Below are positions 17,252 to 26,065 of a stretch of DNA of 64,000 nucleotides, in pieces. The notes under the pieces are model-generated. The model was not told the DNA's origin. It ran no database searches and saw only the letters and a program-made list of their open reading frames with translations. The stretch lies in NCBI RefSeq assembly GCF_005144415.1, contig NZ_SWJE01000003.1:62001-126000 (forward strand), read 5' to 3'. The translations under genes were made by a program, and so were the position numbers. Position 1 is the first letter of the stretch. The number at the start of each line of letters is the position of its first letter. Source of the stretch: Trinickia terrae. GTDB lineage: Bacteria; Pseudomonadota; Gammaproteobacteria; Burkholderiales; Burkholderiaceae.

Positions 17252-17291
17252 CAAACGGGCTACGCAATGTTTGCGTAGCCCGTTTGTTTTT
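17252..17291 (+). terminator. Original chromosomal terminator of tRNA-Thr, now after attR
   Basis: Perfect 16-bp stem CAAACGGGCTACGCAA (17252-17267) with TTGCGTAGCCCGTTTG (17271-17286), 3-nt loop, then TTTTT. A strong intrinsic terminator placed directly after the tRNA 3' remnant. Confidence 0.88.
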
Positions 17292-17324
17292 GTGGCTTGG
17301 AAGGCCTAGCCGGACACGGCGCGT

Positions 17325-17905
17325 TCAATGCACAGCATCCCCTCCAAGATGCCTGACCGCATCCGGATTCCGCATGACATAAATCGCGACGATCTTCCCG
17401 TCCTCGATCTGCAGCGCGGTGGTCTGCAGAACCTCTTCCGGCTCGATCGAAACGAACCTCGGTAGTCCAATGACGAGCCCATACCGCACGATCCGCAACA
17501 TCCTCTCCGCAAAAATCCGCGCTAGCGTCGCGTGAAGCTGCATGACGTTCTCGATCCCGACGATCGGCTCGACCGCCGCCGACGCCTTCCCGCCGCCATC
17601 GGCGTAAGTCGTCGCATCCGCCGCCAGCAGCGACCGCAACTGCTGCATATCGCCGCTCCGTGAAGCCGCGAAGAACGCCGCGGCGATCTCCATCCCATGC
17701 CTCTTCGGCATCGGAAACCGAGGTTGCTCCGCCCGGACAAGATCCCGCGCCCGGCTCGCCAACTGCCGGCATGTCGCCGCCGTCCGCCCGAACGTTTCCG
17801 CGATCTCGTCGAACTCGAGGCCGATTTGAGAATCTGGTTGCCAAACCCGAGCCACGATTGCATGGCGGCAGGCGCGGCGGCGAACGGGTTCAGTCTTGGG
17901 GTCAT
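17325..17905 (-). pseudogene. Deletion fusion of a carboxymuconolactone-decarboxylase gene and an ECF41 sigma-factor gene
   Basis: From ATG 17905 (AAGGAG upstream) the frame reads MTPRLNPFAAAPAAMQSWLG..., like the N-terminus of carboxymuconolactone decarboxylase/AhpD-type proteins. Around 17825-17835 homology jumps to another frame: GLEFDEIAETFGRTAATCRQLASRARD, which is sigma region 4 of an ECF41/SigJ-type factor. Its SnoaL-like C-terminal domain (MEIAAAFFAASRSGDMQQLRSLLAAD..., IVGIENVMQLH...) then runs to the stop at 17325. The missing parts are the decarboxylase C-terminus and the sigma N-terminus (region 2). ECF41 genes are normally found next to such decarboxylase genes, so an internal deletion in a two-gene operon explains it. 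Neither product should be functional. Confidence 0.75.
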
Positions 17906-18022
17906 GCTCATCTCCTTCGTTGTTAGTGGATTCGCATGACAAGACGAGACGGCGCCGCCGAGCGTGACACGCGCGGTCGGCTTTTTGTCGCGAGCTTCGC
18001 AAAACCGAGTATCGTGTCGGCG

Positions 18023-19234
18023 ATGCGGCCCGCGACGCACGGCAATTCGCAGCACGTCGCGAGCCTGACCTACCTCGATGCCCAACCCGTGACAGACTTC
18101 CCAACTCTCACCTGGACCGACCCGTCCACCGGCGCAACCCACGCTGCCCGTTGGCGCTCCGAAGCCGGCAACCCGCCGCCCAAGCGCGTGGCGATCGCCG
18201 ACGATCGCACCACGGCCGACACAGCCTACCGCCAGGCCTGCGAAGGCATCGCGATGCTGTGGCGCGGCGACTTCCAGAACGCGCGCCAGTTGTTGCAGGC
18301 GATGTCGCGCCGCGCGGACCGCAAGCCGCGCAAAGCGGCGGCAACCCCTATCGAGGCGTTCAATCTCCACCGCCAAGCCCAGTCGCAGCGCGCGCGTACG
18401 CTGGGCATGCTGTTGATCCCGCTCGAAGCCGACTACTCGATCGATTTGCGCCGTGCGCCAGACGTGCAGGACGCCTGCAAGGAAGCGTACGGCGAGGGCG
18501 AAGCGCCCTCGGTGGTCTCGCTGAGGGAGCTGCTAGGTTTGATCGGCGCGCACGAGTGGCGCAAGAAGGGTGTCGCGATCCCGGCGTTGGGCGGCGAGCA
18601 CATTCACCCGTACTACGGCGTCTTTTCACCGGTGCGCGGCGAGTATGTCGATTTGGTCGCGCGAGCGCCCTTGCCCTCGCAGGCGTTGGCGTTCGATATC
18701 GGCACGGGCACAGGCGTGCTTGCCGCCGTGCTCGCCACGCGCGGCGTGAAGCGCATCGTCGCCACCGATCAGGATCCGCGCGCGCTCGCCTGCGCTCGCG
18801 AGAACCTCGCGCGGCTCGGCCTGCAATCGCAGGTCGACGTCGTCGAAGCCGATCTCTTCCCCGCAGGCCGCGCGCCGCTCGTCGTCTGCAATCCGCCGTG
18901 GCTGCCCGCGCGGCCGAACTCGCCGATCGAGCGGGCTGTCTACGATCCCGATAGCCGCATGCTGCGAGGCTTTCTCGACGGCCTGGCCGCCCATCTCGAG
19001 CCGGGTGGCGAGGGCTGGCTGATTCTGTCGGATTTCGCTGAGCATCTCGGCTTGCGCACGCGCGACGCGCTGCTCGCGATGATCGACTCGGCTGGTCTGG
19101 AGGTCGTCGGCCGCGACGATATCAAGCCGAAGCATCCGAAGGCGTCGGACGCGGCCGATCCGCTTTATCAGGCGCGCGTCGCGGAGGTGACGTCGCTATG
19201 GCGGCTGAAGGCGCGCGGCGCTCAGCCGGGATAA
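18023..19234 (+). CDS. Class I SAM-dependent methyltransferase (HemK/PrmC-like)
   Basis: 403 residues from ATG 18023; the frame is open back to an ATG at 17936, but that would leave only ~30 bp to the divergent upstream gene. An N-terminal helical domain precedes a Rossmann methyltransferase fold: motif I AFDIGTGTGVLAAVLATRG, acidic loop VATDQDP, and motif IV VVCNPPWLP, the NPPY-type signature of enzymes that methylate amide or exocyclic nitrogens. The substrate (protein Gln, RNA or DNA) cannot be told. It converges on and overlaps by 13 bp the small gene ending at 19222. Confidence 0.8.
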   Translation: MRPATHGNSQHVASLTYLDAQPVTDFPTLTWTDPSTGATHAARWRSEAGNPPPKRVAIADDRTTADTAYRQACEGIAMLWRGDFQNARQLLQAMSRRADRKPRKAAATPIEAFNLHRQAQSQRARTLGMLLIPLEADYSIDLRRAPDVQDACKEAYGEGEAPSVVSLRELLGLIGAHEWRKKGVAIPALGGEHIHPYYGVFSPVRGEYVDLVARAPLPSQALAFDIGTGTGVLAAVLATRGVKRIVATDQDPRALACARENLARLGLQSQVDVVEADLFPAGRAPLVVCNPPWLPARPNSPIERAVYDPDSRMLRGFLDGLAAHLEPGGEGWLILSDFAEHLGLRTRDALLAMIDSAGLEVVGRDDIKPKHPKASDAADPLYQARVAEVTSLWRLKARGAQPG

Positions 19235-19542
19235 GCCTCGTCCACCTTGAGCCCGGCCAGCTTGAAGATGACGCGCAGCGTCTGCGGTTTGATTTCTCGT
19301 CTAGACGCGAGCGTCGTCAGGATGAAGTCCATCACCTTTGCGTACTTGAGCAGGGTGAGGCAGTTCTCGAGCCCGGCGTCGCCGTCGCGCATCAGCTCGG
19401 CGATGCGCAGCATCTCGACTGAAATGTCACGCGCCATTTCGAGCTCGAGCTGCTGCTTTTCGGACCAGGACGGTGTCGCCATGAGTTTGGCGAGCATTTC
19501 CTGAAATTTTTGCTCCGCGTCTCCGTTAGGTATCGTAGCCAT
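19222..19542 (-). CDS. Conserved hypothetical protein, 106 residues
   Basis: Starts at ATG 19542 with AAAGGA upstream. Highly helical and charged, without signal peptide or membrane segment (MATIPNGDAEQKFQEMLAKL..., ARDISVEMLRIAELMRDGDAGLENCLTLLKYAKVMDFILTTLASRREIKPQTLRVIFKLAGL). I do not recognise a named domain. Its compact, well-formed coding sequence and good ribosome-binding site argue that it is real. It overlaps the end of the convergent methyltransferase gene. Confidence 0.65.
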   Translation of the reverse strand: MATIPNGDAEQKFQEMLAKLMATPSWSEKQQLELEMARDISVEMLRIAELMRDGDAGLENCLTLLKYAKVMDFILTTLASRREIKPQTLRVIFKLAGLKVDEAYPG

Positions 19543-19897
19543 CGCTGTCGTCCTTTCGTCAACTTGGGTCTCGCGCGGCCAAGCGGCGCCGCGCCATGTC
19601 CGATACGTTCGATCCCGTCGCGAGCGTCTTGCGATTGTGCGCCTGATCGCGCTGCACCGCTTCAGCCCGGCGTTTCCCCATGTTGTTCGTCGTGTGTCGT
19701 GTTTCGAGCGGGCTTCGCCGATGCGTGCTTTCGCGCAATCGGCATGCATGAAGCGTTCCATTCCGCTCGTCCGTCGCGCTCTCACGCGGGCACGAAGGGC
19801 CGCCCTGCGTTCTTTTCGGTAAACTGACGCGATTGCTTCCGTTCTTCTGTAGGCTTTCGCACGTATGAATGCGACTTGCCTCCCAGCCGCCCGCACG
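19543..19897. other. Intergenic region without a recognised gene
   Basis: About 355 bp between two divergent genes. It should hold both promoters. Overlapping open frames on both strands look like chance products of GC-rich sequence. I see no convincing -35/-10 pair or RNA gene. Confidence 0.4.
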
Positions 19898-20734
19898 ATG
19901 TCCAATAAAACCTACGAAATCCGTCCGAATCAGTCGATCGAGTTGCTGAAGGAGCTCCACATCCTGACGCGCGACGGCAAGATGAACCAGGACAGCCGCC
20001 GCAAGCTCAAGCAGGTCTACCACCTCTTCCAGTTCATCGAGCCGCTGCTCGCGGAAGTGCAGCAAAAGCAGGGGCACGTATCGCTCGTCGATCACGGCGC
20101 GGGCAAGTCCTATCTCGGCTTCATCCTCTACGACCTGTTCTTCAAGGAGCAGCCCGGCGACGGCTCGTCGCGCATCTATGGCATCGAGACGCGCGAGGCG
20201 CTCGTCGCGAAGTCGGTCGAGCTGGCGGCGCGGCTCGGCTTCGAGGGGATGTCGTTTTTGAACTTGTCGGTGGCGGAATCGACCGCCTCGGACCGTCTGC
20301 CGGCGACCATCGATGTCGTGACCGCCCTCCACGCGTGCGACACCGCCACCGACGACGCCATCCGCTTCGCCCTCGAAAAGCATGCGCAGTTCATCGTGCT
20401 CGTGCCGTGCTGCCAGGCGGAGGTGGCCGGTGTGCTGCGGCGGAACAAGGGGAAGTCGCTCGGCGATGCGCTGACGGAAATCTGGCGCCATCCGCTACAC
20501 ACGCGCGAGTTCGGCAGCCAGATCACGAATGTGCTGCGCTGCCTGCAGCTCGAGGCGCACGGCTATCAGGTGAGCGTGACGGAGCTCGTCGGCTGGGAGC
20601 ACTCGATGAAGAACGAGCTGATCATCGCGCAGTACAAGGATCTGCCGCGGCGGCGTCCGGCCGAGCGGCTGGCCGAGGTGCTCGGCACGCTCGGGCTCGA
20701 TGAGCTGCGCGAGCGGTTTTTTGCAACGGCCTGA
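19898..20734 (+). CDS. SAM-dependent methyltransferase, METTL25/Methyltransf_32 type
   Basis: 278 residues from ATG 19898 (MSNKTYEIRPNQSIELLKEL); an in-frame ATG at 19865 is an alternative. Motif I-like segment SLVDHGAGKSYLGFILYDL, then IYGIETREALV, DVVTALHACDTATDDAIRFAL and FIVLVPCCQAEV, a pattern shared with the METTL25/GSTCD-like family that acts on RNA or protein. Function in bacteria is unknown to me. It ends one base before the convergent DUF1415 gene. Confidence 0.78.
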   Translation: MSNKTYEIRPNQSIELLKELHILTRDGKMNQDSRRKLKQVYHLFQFIEPLLAEVQQKQGHVSLVDHGAGKSYLGFILYDLFFKEQPGDGSSRIYGIETREALVAKSVELAARLGFEGMSFLNLSVAESTASDRLPATIDVVTALHACDTATDDAIRFALEKHAQFIVLVPCCQAEVAGVLRRNKGKSLGDALTEIWRHPLHTREFGSQITNVLRCLQLEAHGYQVSVTELVGWEHSMKNELIIAQYKDLPRRRPAERLAEVLGTLGLDELRERFFATA

Positions 20735-21301
20735 TCAATTCCCGCGCTGTTCGCGCATCCATTCCCGCCAGCCTTCATGGCCCAGGCGCCGCAGCGTTTC
20801 CTGATTGCGCTCGTAGATCTCGGCGGCGTCGGGGAACGCCTCCACCGCGCGCTCGATGCTCGCCTCTCGCAGCAGATGCAGGATCGGGTACGGCGCGCGA
20901 TTCGTGTAGTTCTCGATATCGTCGGGTTCGCTGCCTTCGAATTGATACTGCGGGTGAAAGCTCGCGATCTGCAGGATGCCTTCGAGGCGCATCTGCTTGA
21001 GCAGGCGCTCCGCGAAGAACAGGCTATCGTTGAAGTCGAGAAAATCGGCCAACGTACGCGGGAAGACGACGAGCGTCGTGTCGATCTGCTCTGGATCGGC
21101 GTTTGCCAGCGTGCCCAGCTCGGCTTCGAGGTCGGTCAGCACGCCTTCCATGTCCGTCGCTTCGCTGATCGCGTAGCGGATCTGATTCTTCACGTGCACG
21201 GCCTTCGCGAACGGGCACAGGTTTAGCCCGATCACCGCGCGCGTCAGCCAGTGGCGCGTGGCGGCCAGGATGGTGTCATGGGAATCGGCTGGCGTCGGCA
21301 T
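20735..21301 (-). CDS. DUF1415 family protein
   Basis: 188 residues from ATG 21301 (an ATG at 21331 would add ten). ILAATRHWLTRAVIGLNLCPFAKAV, TTLVVFPRTLADFLDFNDSLFFAERLL and IASFHPQYQFEGSEPDDIENYTNRAPYP are the conserved blocks of this family. No biochemical function is established. The single conserved Cys in NLCPFA and the His in FHPQYQF suggest a metal or redox role, which is only inference. Confidence 0.85.
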   Translation of the reverse strand: MPTPADSHDTILAATRHWLTRAVIGLNLCPFAKAVHVKNQIRYAISEATDMEGVLTDLEAELGTLANADPEQIDTTLVVFPRTLADFLDFNDSLFFAERLLKQMRLEGILQIASFHPQYQFEGSEPDDIENYTNRAPYPILHLLREASIERAVEAFPDAAEIYERNQETLRRLGHEGWREWMREQRGN

Positions 21302-21363
21302 GGGGCGGGTGGGGCGATCGAAAGCGTGCATTCTAAGCGTGCGGCGCTTTGCGCGGAGGCGAG

Positions 21364-22032
21364 TCAGTCCGGCTGCGCGCTATTGCCGCCAGGAAGTTCC
21401 GCGCCCGGCGCATTCGCGCACGCCGCCGCGACCAGCGCCGCGGCCACCCGCGGTGCGGCCTTGATTGGCCCGCAACCCGGGCCATACGTTTGGCTTGCCG
21501 CGTAGATCCCCTCGATCAAGAGCGCGAGCGCGTCGGCCAAGGCCTGCGGATCGTCCGCTCCGGCCTCGGTCGAGATTTCCGCCAGCCGCGCCATCAATTT
21601 CGCCTTGTTGCGCGACACGCACAGCCGCGCCGGATGCGACGCATCCGGAAACTCCGCGGAGACGTTCACGAACGGGCAGCCGCGATAGTCCTTGGCGGAA
21701 GCGCGCTCGGCCAAGTCCTCGAAATACTGTGCGAACTGGCGCACCGGGTTGCCGGGATGCTTCGCGATGCTTCCCTCGAAGCGCTCGAAGAACGTGGCAT
21801 CGGACTGCTCCAGGTACGCGACGACGAGCTCATCCTTCGACGCGAACTGCCGGTAAAGGCTCATCTTGTTGACGCCCGCGCGCTCGACCACGGCCTCGAC
21901 GCCGACTGCCCGCACGCCTTCGCGGTAGAACAGCTCGCCGGCGGCGCGCAGCAATTGCTCCTGGGCAGTCGTTCCGGACGTATGGGCGCGTGCACGAGGC
22001 GCCGAGGGGGCGGCGGTAACGGTTCGGGTCAT
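21364..22032 (-). CDS. TetR family transcriptional repressor
   Basis: 222 residues. The N-terminal helix-turn-helix is clear: QLLRAAGELFYREGVRAVGVEAVVERAGVNKMSLYRQFASKDELV. The C-terminal half is a variable ligand-binding domain with two Cys (GCPFVNV and RLCVSRN). It is divergent from an MFS transporter gene, and two TetR-type palindromes lie between them (22128-22143, 22163-22178). It most likely represses the transporter and itself until a ligand binds. Confidence 0.92.
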   Translation of the reverse strand: MTRTVTAAPSAPRARAHTSGTTAQEQLLRAAGELFYREGVRAVGVEAVVERAGVNKMSLYRQFASKDELVVAYLEQSDATFFERFEGSIAKHPGNPVRQFAQYFEDLAERASAKDYRGCPFVNVSAEFPDASHPARLCVSRNKAKLMARLAEISTEAGADDPQALADALALLIEGIYAASQTYGPGCGPIKAAPRVAAALVAAACANAPGAELPGGNSAQPD

Positions 22033-22120
22033 GCTGGCTCCTGCTGGAAATGCATGATGCGACGGCTTGGCTTGAACGGCATCACAGATCGGATAGCCGT
22101 TCCCATCACAGGGAATTCTC

Positions 22121-22178
22121 TTGACATGTTACCGATCGGTAACTAGGATCGCAAGACGGTTTGTTACTGATCGGTAAC
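22121..22178 (+). promoter_or_regulatory. Promoter of the MFS gene with two TetR operators
   Basis: -35 TTGACA at 22121-22126 and -10 TAGGAT at 22144-22149 with a 17-bp spacer. The spacer includes all but one base of a perfect 16-bp palindrome GTTACCGATCGGTAAC (22128-22143). A second copy, GTTACTGATCGGTAAC (22163-22178, one symmetric mismatch), begins 35 bp further on. Confidence 0.88.
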
Positions 22179-22254
22179 AACAATGTTGTGACATGTGTAC
22201 CAATCAACTGCTGCGCCGCTTCAACCTGCGAAGACGGCGCGGATCGGAGTCCCG

Positions 22255-23541
22255 ATGAACTGGGCAACAAAACTGATAGGCGGGCGGTTTCACTATGGCT
22301 GGCTAGTGGCGGCCGTGGTCTTCCTGGTGCTGCTGGCGGCGGCTGGCACGCGCGCGACCCCGAGCGTGCTGATGGTGCCGCTCGAGCACGATTTCGGCTG
22401 GAGCCGGGCGACGATCTCGCTGGCGATTTCGGTGAACATCGCGCTGTACGGCTTGACCGGCCCCTTTGCGGCCGCCGCGATGCAGCGTTTCGGCGTGCGT
22501 CCGACCTTGCTCACGGCGCTTGGCGTCATGGCGGCCGGCGTCGCGCTGTCCTCGCTGATGCACGCGCCGTGGCAGATGGTGCTGATCTGGGGCGTGATGG
22601 TGGGCGGGGCGACGGGCGTGGCGGCACTGACGCTGTCGGCGACGGTCGTGAATCGCTGGTTCACGACGCACCGCGGCCTCGTGATGGGCATCCTCACCGC
22701 CAGCTCGGCCACCGGTCAGCTCGTGTTTCTGCCGATGCTCGCCGCCATCGCCGAGCATCAAGGCTGGCGAGTGGTGGTGCTGACCGTCGCGGTGGTTGCC
22801 GCAGTGGTGCTGCCGCTCGTCGCGTTATTGCTGCCGGAGTTTCCGGCCGACCTGGCGCTGCGGCCGTTCGGTGACCCGCACGACGCGCCCATCAAGCGCC
22901 CCGCCGCCAAGCAGAATCCGCTCGCGATCGCGTTCGGCACGCTCGCCTCGGCCAGCAGGACGCGCGATTTCTGGCTGCTGTTCTTCAGCTTCTTCATCTG
23001 CGGCGCTAGCACCAACGGCTATGTCGGCACGCACCTGATCGCGATGTGCGGCGACTACGGCCTGTCGGAAGTACAGGGCGCCTCGCTGCTCGCGGCGATG
23101 GGCATCTTCGACCTGTTCGGCACGACGCTCTCGGGCTGGCTCTCCGACCGCTTCAACAGCCGCGTGCTGCTGTTCTGGTACTACGGGCTGCGCGGCTTGT
23201 CGCTGATCTATCTTCCGCACGCGTTCGGCATCGACTTCTTCGGCCTGCCGCTCTTCGCGGTCTTCTACGGGCTCGACTGGATCGCGACGGTGCCGCCGAC
23301 GGTGCGTCTCACCACCGACGTCTACGGCAAGGACGCCGCACCCGTCGTGTTCGGCTGGATCGTCGCGGGCCATCAGCTCGGCGCGGCGTTCGCGGCACTC
23401 GGCGCCGGGATGCTGCGCGCGAGCCTCGGCACCTATACGGTGGCGTCGATGATCTCGGGGGGCTTGTGCCTGATCGCTTCGTTCCTCGTGTTGCGCATCA
23501 ATCGACGGGGCGAAGTGGGGGCGGCGGCTTCCGCGGCATGA
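22255..23541 (+). CDS. MFS transporter, repressor-controlled
   Basis: 428 residues from ATG 22255, chosen for GGAG eight bases upstream. About 12 hydrophobic segments; the MFS motif after helix 2 appears as MQRFGVRPTLL, and SGWLSDRFNSRVLL is the equivalent in the second half. It resembles monocarboxylate/oxalate-formate-type MFS proteins. The substrate is unknown; the divergent TetR gene suggests a toxic or aromatic inducer and an efflux or uptake role. Confidence 0.88.
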   Translation: MNWATKLIGGRFHYGWLVAAVVFLVLLAAAGTRATPSVLMVPLEHDFGWSRATISLAISVNIALYGLTGPFAAAAMQRFGVRPTLLTALGVMAAGVALSSLMHAPWQMVLIWGVMVGGATGVAALTLSATVVNRWFTTHRGLVMGILTASSATGQLVFLPMLAAIAEHQGWRVVVLTVAVVAAVVLPLVALLLPEFPADLALRPFGDPHDAPIKRPAAKQNPLAIAFGTLASASRTRDFWLLFFSFFICGASTNGYVGTHLIAMCGDYGLSEVQGASLLAAMGIFDLFGTTLSGWLSDRFNSRVLLFWYYGLRGLSLIYLPHAFGIDFFGLPLFAVFYGLDWIATVPPTVRLTTDVYGKDAAPVVFGWIVAGHQLGAAFAALGAGMLRASLGTYTVASMISGGLCLIASFLVLRINRRGEVGAAASAA

Positions 23542-23693
23542 GGTCGTAAGCCGGGCGCCGTGCGACACCCAATCGGCGCCCGCGAAAAGCATTCGAGCGA
23601 ACGGCGCAGCGCGCTTTTATGAGGGCGGTTATGCTATCGACCCGGGCGCTGGCCGCCGTTTTCCTCGATTGCGAACTCGACCAAGAGAAGCTC

Positions 23694-24287
23694 ATGTCCA
23701 AGAAACCCGCACCGACCGAAACCCCCATTCACGAACTGATCGCCGGCCGCTGGAGCCCGCGCGCGTATTCGAGCGAGCCGATCGGCCGCGAGCAGTTGCA
23801 GTCCGTGCTCGAGGCGGCCCGCTGGGCGCCGTCGGGCTACAACCTCCAGCCGTGGCGCTTCGTCGTGTTCGACCGCAGCGCGGACGAAGCCGCCTTCAAG
23901 CGCGCCTTCGCGACACTCGTGCCGTTCAACCAGGGCTGGAACGCCAACGCGCCGGTGCTGATCGCGGTGACGGCGCACAAGCTGACCGCGAAGGGCGAAG
24001 TGAACCGTGTCGCGCCTTACGATGCGGGCGCGGCGGCGTTCTCGCTGGTGCTGCAGGCTCACGCGCTGGGCCTGGCCGCGCACCAGATGAGCGGCTTCGA
24101 CCAGAAGGCTTTCCACGAAGCGTTCGCGTTGCCGGACGACGTCGAAGCGATCGCGATGATTTCGATCGGCCACCATGGCGACGCGGACAAGCTCGACCCG
24201 GTGCTGCGCGAGCGTGAAAAGGCGCCGCGCACGCGCTTGCCGCTCGGCGAGATCGCCTACGCGGGGGCGTGGAAGAAGGCGTTCTGA
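23694..24287 (+). CDS. Nitroreductase family flavoprotein
   Basis: 197 residues from ATG 23694. IHELIAGRWSPRAYSSEPIGREQLQSVLEAARWAPSGYNLQPWRFVVF is the FMN-binding N-terminal signature of nitroreductases; SLVLQAHALGLAAHQMSGFD and AIAMISIGHHGDADKLDP complete the fold. These enzymes use NAD(P)H to reduce nitro compounds, quinones or similar substrates in the cytoplasm. The gene is followed by its own terminator. Confidence 0.9.
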   Translation: MSKKPAPTETPIHELIAGRWSPRAYSSEPIGREQLQSVLEAARWAPSGYNLQPWRFVVFDRSADEAAFKRAFATLVPFNQGWNANAPVLIAVTAHKLTAKGEVNRVAPYDAGAAAFSLVLQAHALGLAAHQMSGFDQKAFHEAFALPDDVEAIAMISIGHHGDADKLDPVLREREKAPRTRLPLGEIAYAGAWKKAF

Positions 24288-24304
24288 TCGGCGCCGGCAC
24301 ACGA

Positions 24305-24334
24305 AACGCGCAGCATGGTCTGCGCGTTTTTTTA
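24305..24334 (+). terminator. Rho-independent terminator after the nitroreductase
   Basis: AACGCGCAG (24305-24313) pairs with CTGCGCGTT (24320-24328), 6-nt loop, then a run of seven T in total. Confidence 0.85.
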
Positions 24335-24395
24335 TGTCGACCCGAGTTGGTGCTTCAGCACTTACTCAGGCCCCATGCAAGGCTGGCGGCGCCGG

Positions 24396-25877
24396 CTAAG
24401 CATCTTCGTCTATCGCCGACAAAGGCAGCGCAACATGCTCGAGCGGCTTGCGCTCGGCGTCGACGCCCCAGATCGCCGCAATCAGCGCCGCGGCGATCAT
24501 CAACGCCGAGCCGACCAGATAGCCGGAGAAGACCTCGCTGCGCTGATGCGTATCGATGAGGCGCCCGAAGAGCGCCGGCCCCGCGATCCCGCCGAGTCCC
24601 GTGCCGAACGCGTAGAACACGGCGATCGCCAGCGCGCGGATCTCGAGCGGAAACGATTCGCTCACCGTGAGATACGCCGAGCTCGCCGCCGCCGACGCGA
24701 AGAAGAAAATCACCATCCACGCGACGGTCTGCCCGACGACGCTCAGCCCGCCGCGTTCGAACAAGAACCCGCTGCCGATCAGGAGGACGCCGGAGATCGC
24801 GTAGGTGAACGCAATCATGGCGCGGCGGCCGATCGCGTCGAAGGCGTGGCCGAGCACGAGCGGGCCGAGGAAATTGCCGAGTGCGAAGGGCAGCAGGTAC
24901 CAGCCGACATGGTCGCCCGGCACGCGATAGAACTCGGTGAGCACGAGCGCATAGGTGAAGAAGATCGCGTTGTAGAAGAACGCTTGCGCGGTCATCAGCG
25001 ACAGTCCGACCAGCGAGCGCCGCCGGTGCAGCACGAAGAGCGCATGCAGCACTTCTTGAAGCGAGGTGCTTGCGCGTTCACGCAATCGCAGCACGCGCAC
25101 GCCGTCGTCGCGCAGTGCGTGGCCGACGTGCCGAAAACGCGCTTCGATACCCTCGACGACAACGCGCGCAGTCCCCGGCTGGTGGTGCGTGAGCAGCCAG
25201 CGGGGGCTTTCGGGTATCCACATCCGCATGGGCACGATGACGAGCGCAAGCGCCGCACCGATGAAGAAGCACGCTCGCCAGCCCCAGTCGCCGGGCAGGA
25301 TGCCTGGATCGAGCAGGACGATCGAGCCGCCCGCGCCGAGCGCCGCCCCGACCCAGAAGGTGCCGTTGATGGCGAGATCGGTCCAGCCGCGCACGCGAGC
25401 CGGCGTGAATTCCTGGATCGTCGAGTTGATGGCCGCGTATTCGCCGCCGATGCCTGCCCCTGTCAGGAAGCGGAACACGATGAAGCTGGCGAGGCTCCAC
25501 GAGGTCGCGGTGGCCGCCGTCGCCGCCAGATAGAGACTCAGCGTGACGAAGAAGAGCTTGCGCCGCCCGAGGCGGTCGGTGAGCCAGCCGAAGAACAGCG
25601 CGCCGAGCACCGCGCCGGCGATGTATGCGCTGCTCGCCAGACCGACGTCCGCGTTGGAGAAACGCAGCACGGGACTCGTTTTCAAGGCGCTCGCCACGGC
25701 GCCGGCAAGCGTGACTTCCAGGCCGTCGAGCAGCCATGTGACCCCGAGCGCGACCACGATCAGCGTGTGAAAGCGCCCCCACGGCAGGCGGTCGAGGCGC
25801 GAGGGGAGGTCGGTTTCGATGATCGCGGGCAGCGCGTTCGCCTGCGCTTTGGTCTGTAGATTGGTCTCCCGATTCAT
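24396..25877 (-). CDS. MFS transporter, sugar/metabolite-proton symporter type
   Basis: 493 residues from ATG 25877, preceded by AGGAGG. Motifs: GWLTDRLGRRKLFFVTL after helix 2, RFLTGAGIGGEYAAINSTIQEFTPARVRG (the sugar-porter/ACS loop), PESPRWLLTHH at the central loop, and a second-half DAIGRRAMIAF. Twelve membrane segments are evident. Similar proteins carry aromatic acids or sugars; the substrate cannot be deduced. No regulator is adjacent. Confidence 0.88.
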   Translation of the reverse strand: MNRETNLQTKAQANALPAIIETDLPSRLDRLPWGRFHTLIVVALGVTWLLDGLEVTLAGAVASALKTSPVLRFSNADVGLASSAYIAGAVLGALFFGWLTDRLGRRKLFFVTLSLYLAATAATATSWSLASFIVFRFLTGAGIGGEYAAINSTIQEFTPARVRGWTDLAINGTFWVGAALGAGGSIVLLDPGILPGDWGWRACFFIGAALALVIVPMRMWIPESPRWLLTHHQPGTARVVVEGIEARFRHVGHALRDDGVRVLRLRERASTSLQEVLHALFVLHRRRSLVGLSLMTAQAFFYNAIFFTYALVLTEFYRVPGDHVGWYLLPFALGNFLGPLVLGHAFDAIGRRAMIAFTYAISGVLLIGSGFLFERGGLSVVGQTVAWMVIFFFASAAASSAYLTVSESFPLEIRALAIAVFYAFGTGLGGIAGPALFGRLIDTHQRSEVFSGYLVGSALMIAAALIAAIWGVDAERKPLEHVALPLSAIDEDA

Positions 25878-26065
25878 CGCGTCGAACCTCCTGAAGACTG
25901 CCTTGCCGAGCAGCGAGCGCAAAGAGAACCCTTGGTCGCGAGCAAATCCTGTTCCTCGGCCGAAGTTCGCAGCACGCTTATTCGCCCTGGGTTGCTGGCC
26001 GCTGCGCTTTCATGATAAAAAACCGGTCCTCAATTGTTCGCGCCAGGCGTGATGCGATTCCAGCC

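Noticed and set aside
24315-25859. 514-codon plus-strand frame opposite the MFS transporter
   Set aside because: Charged, Arg/Glu-rich and without homology; the minus-strand transporter has motifs and a good ribosome-binding site.
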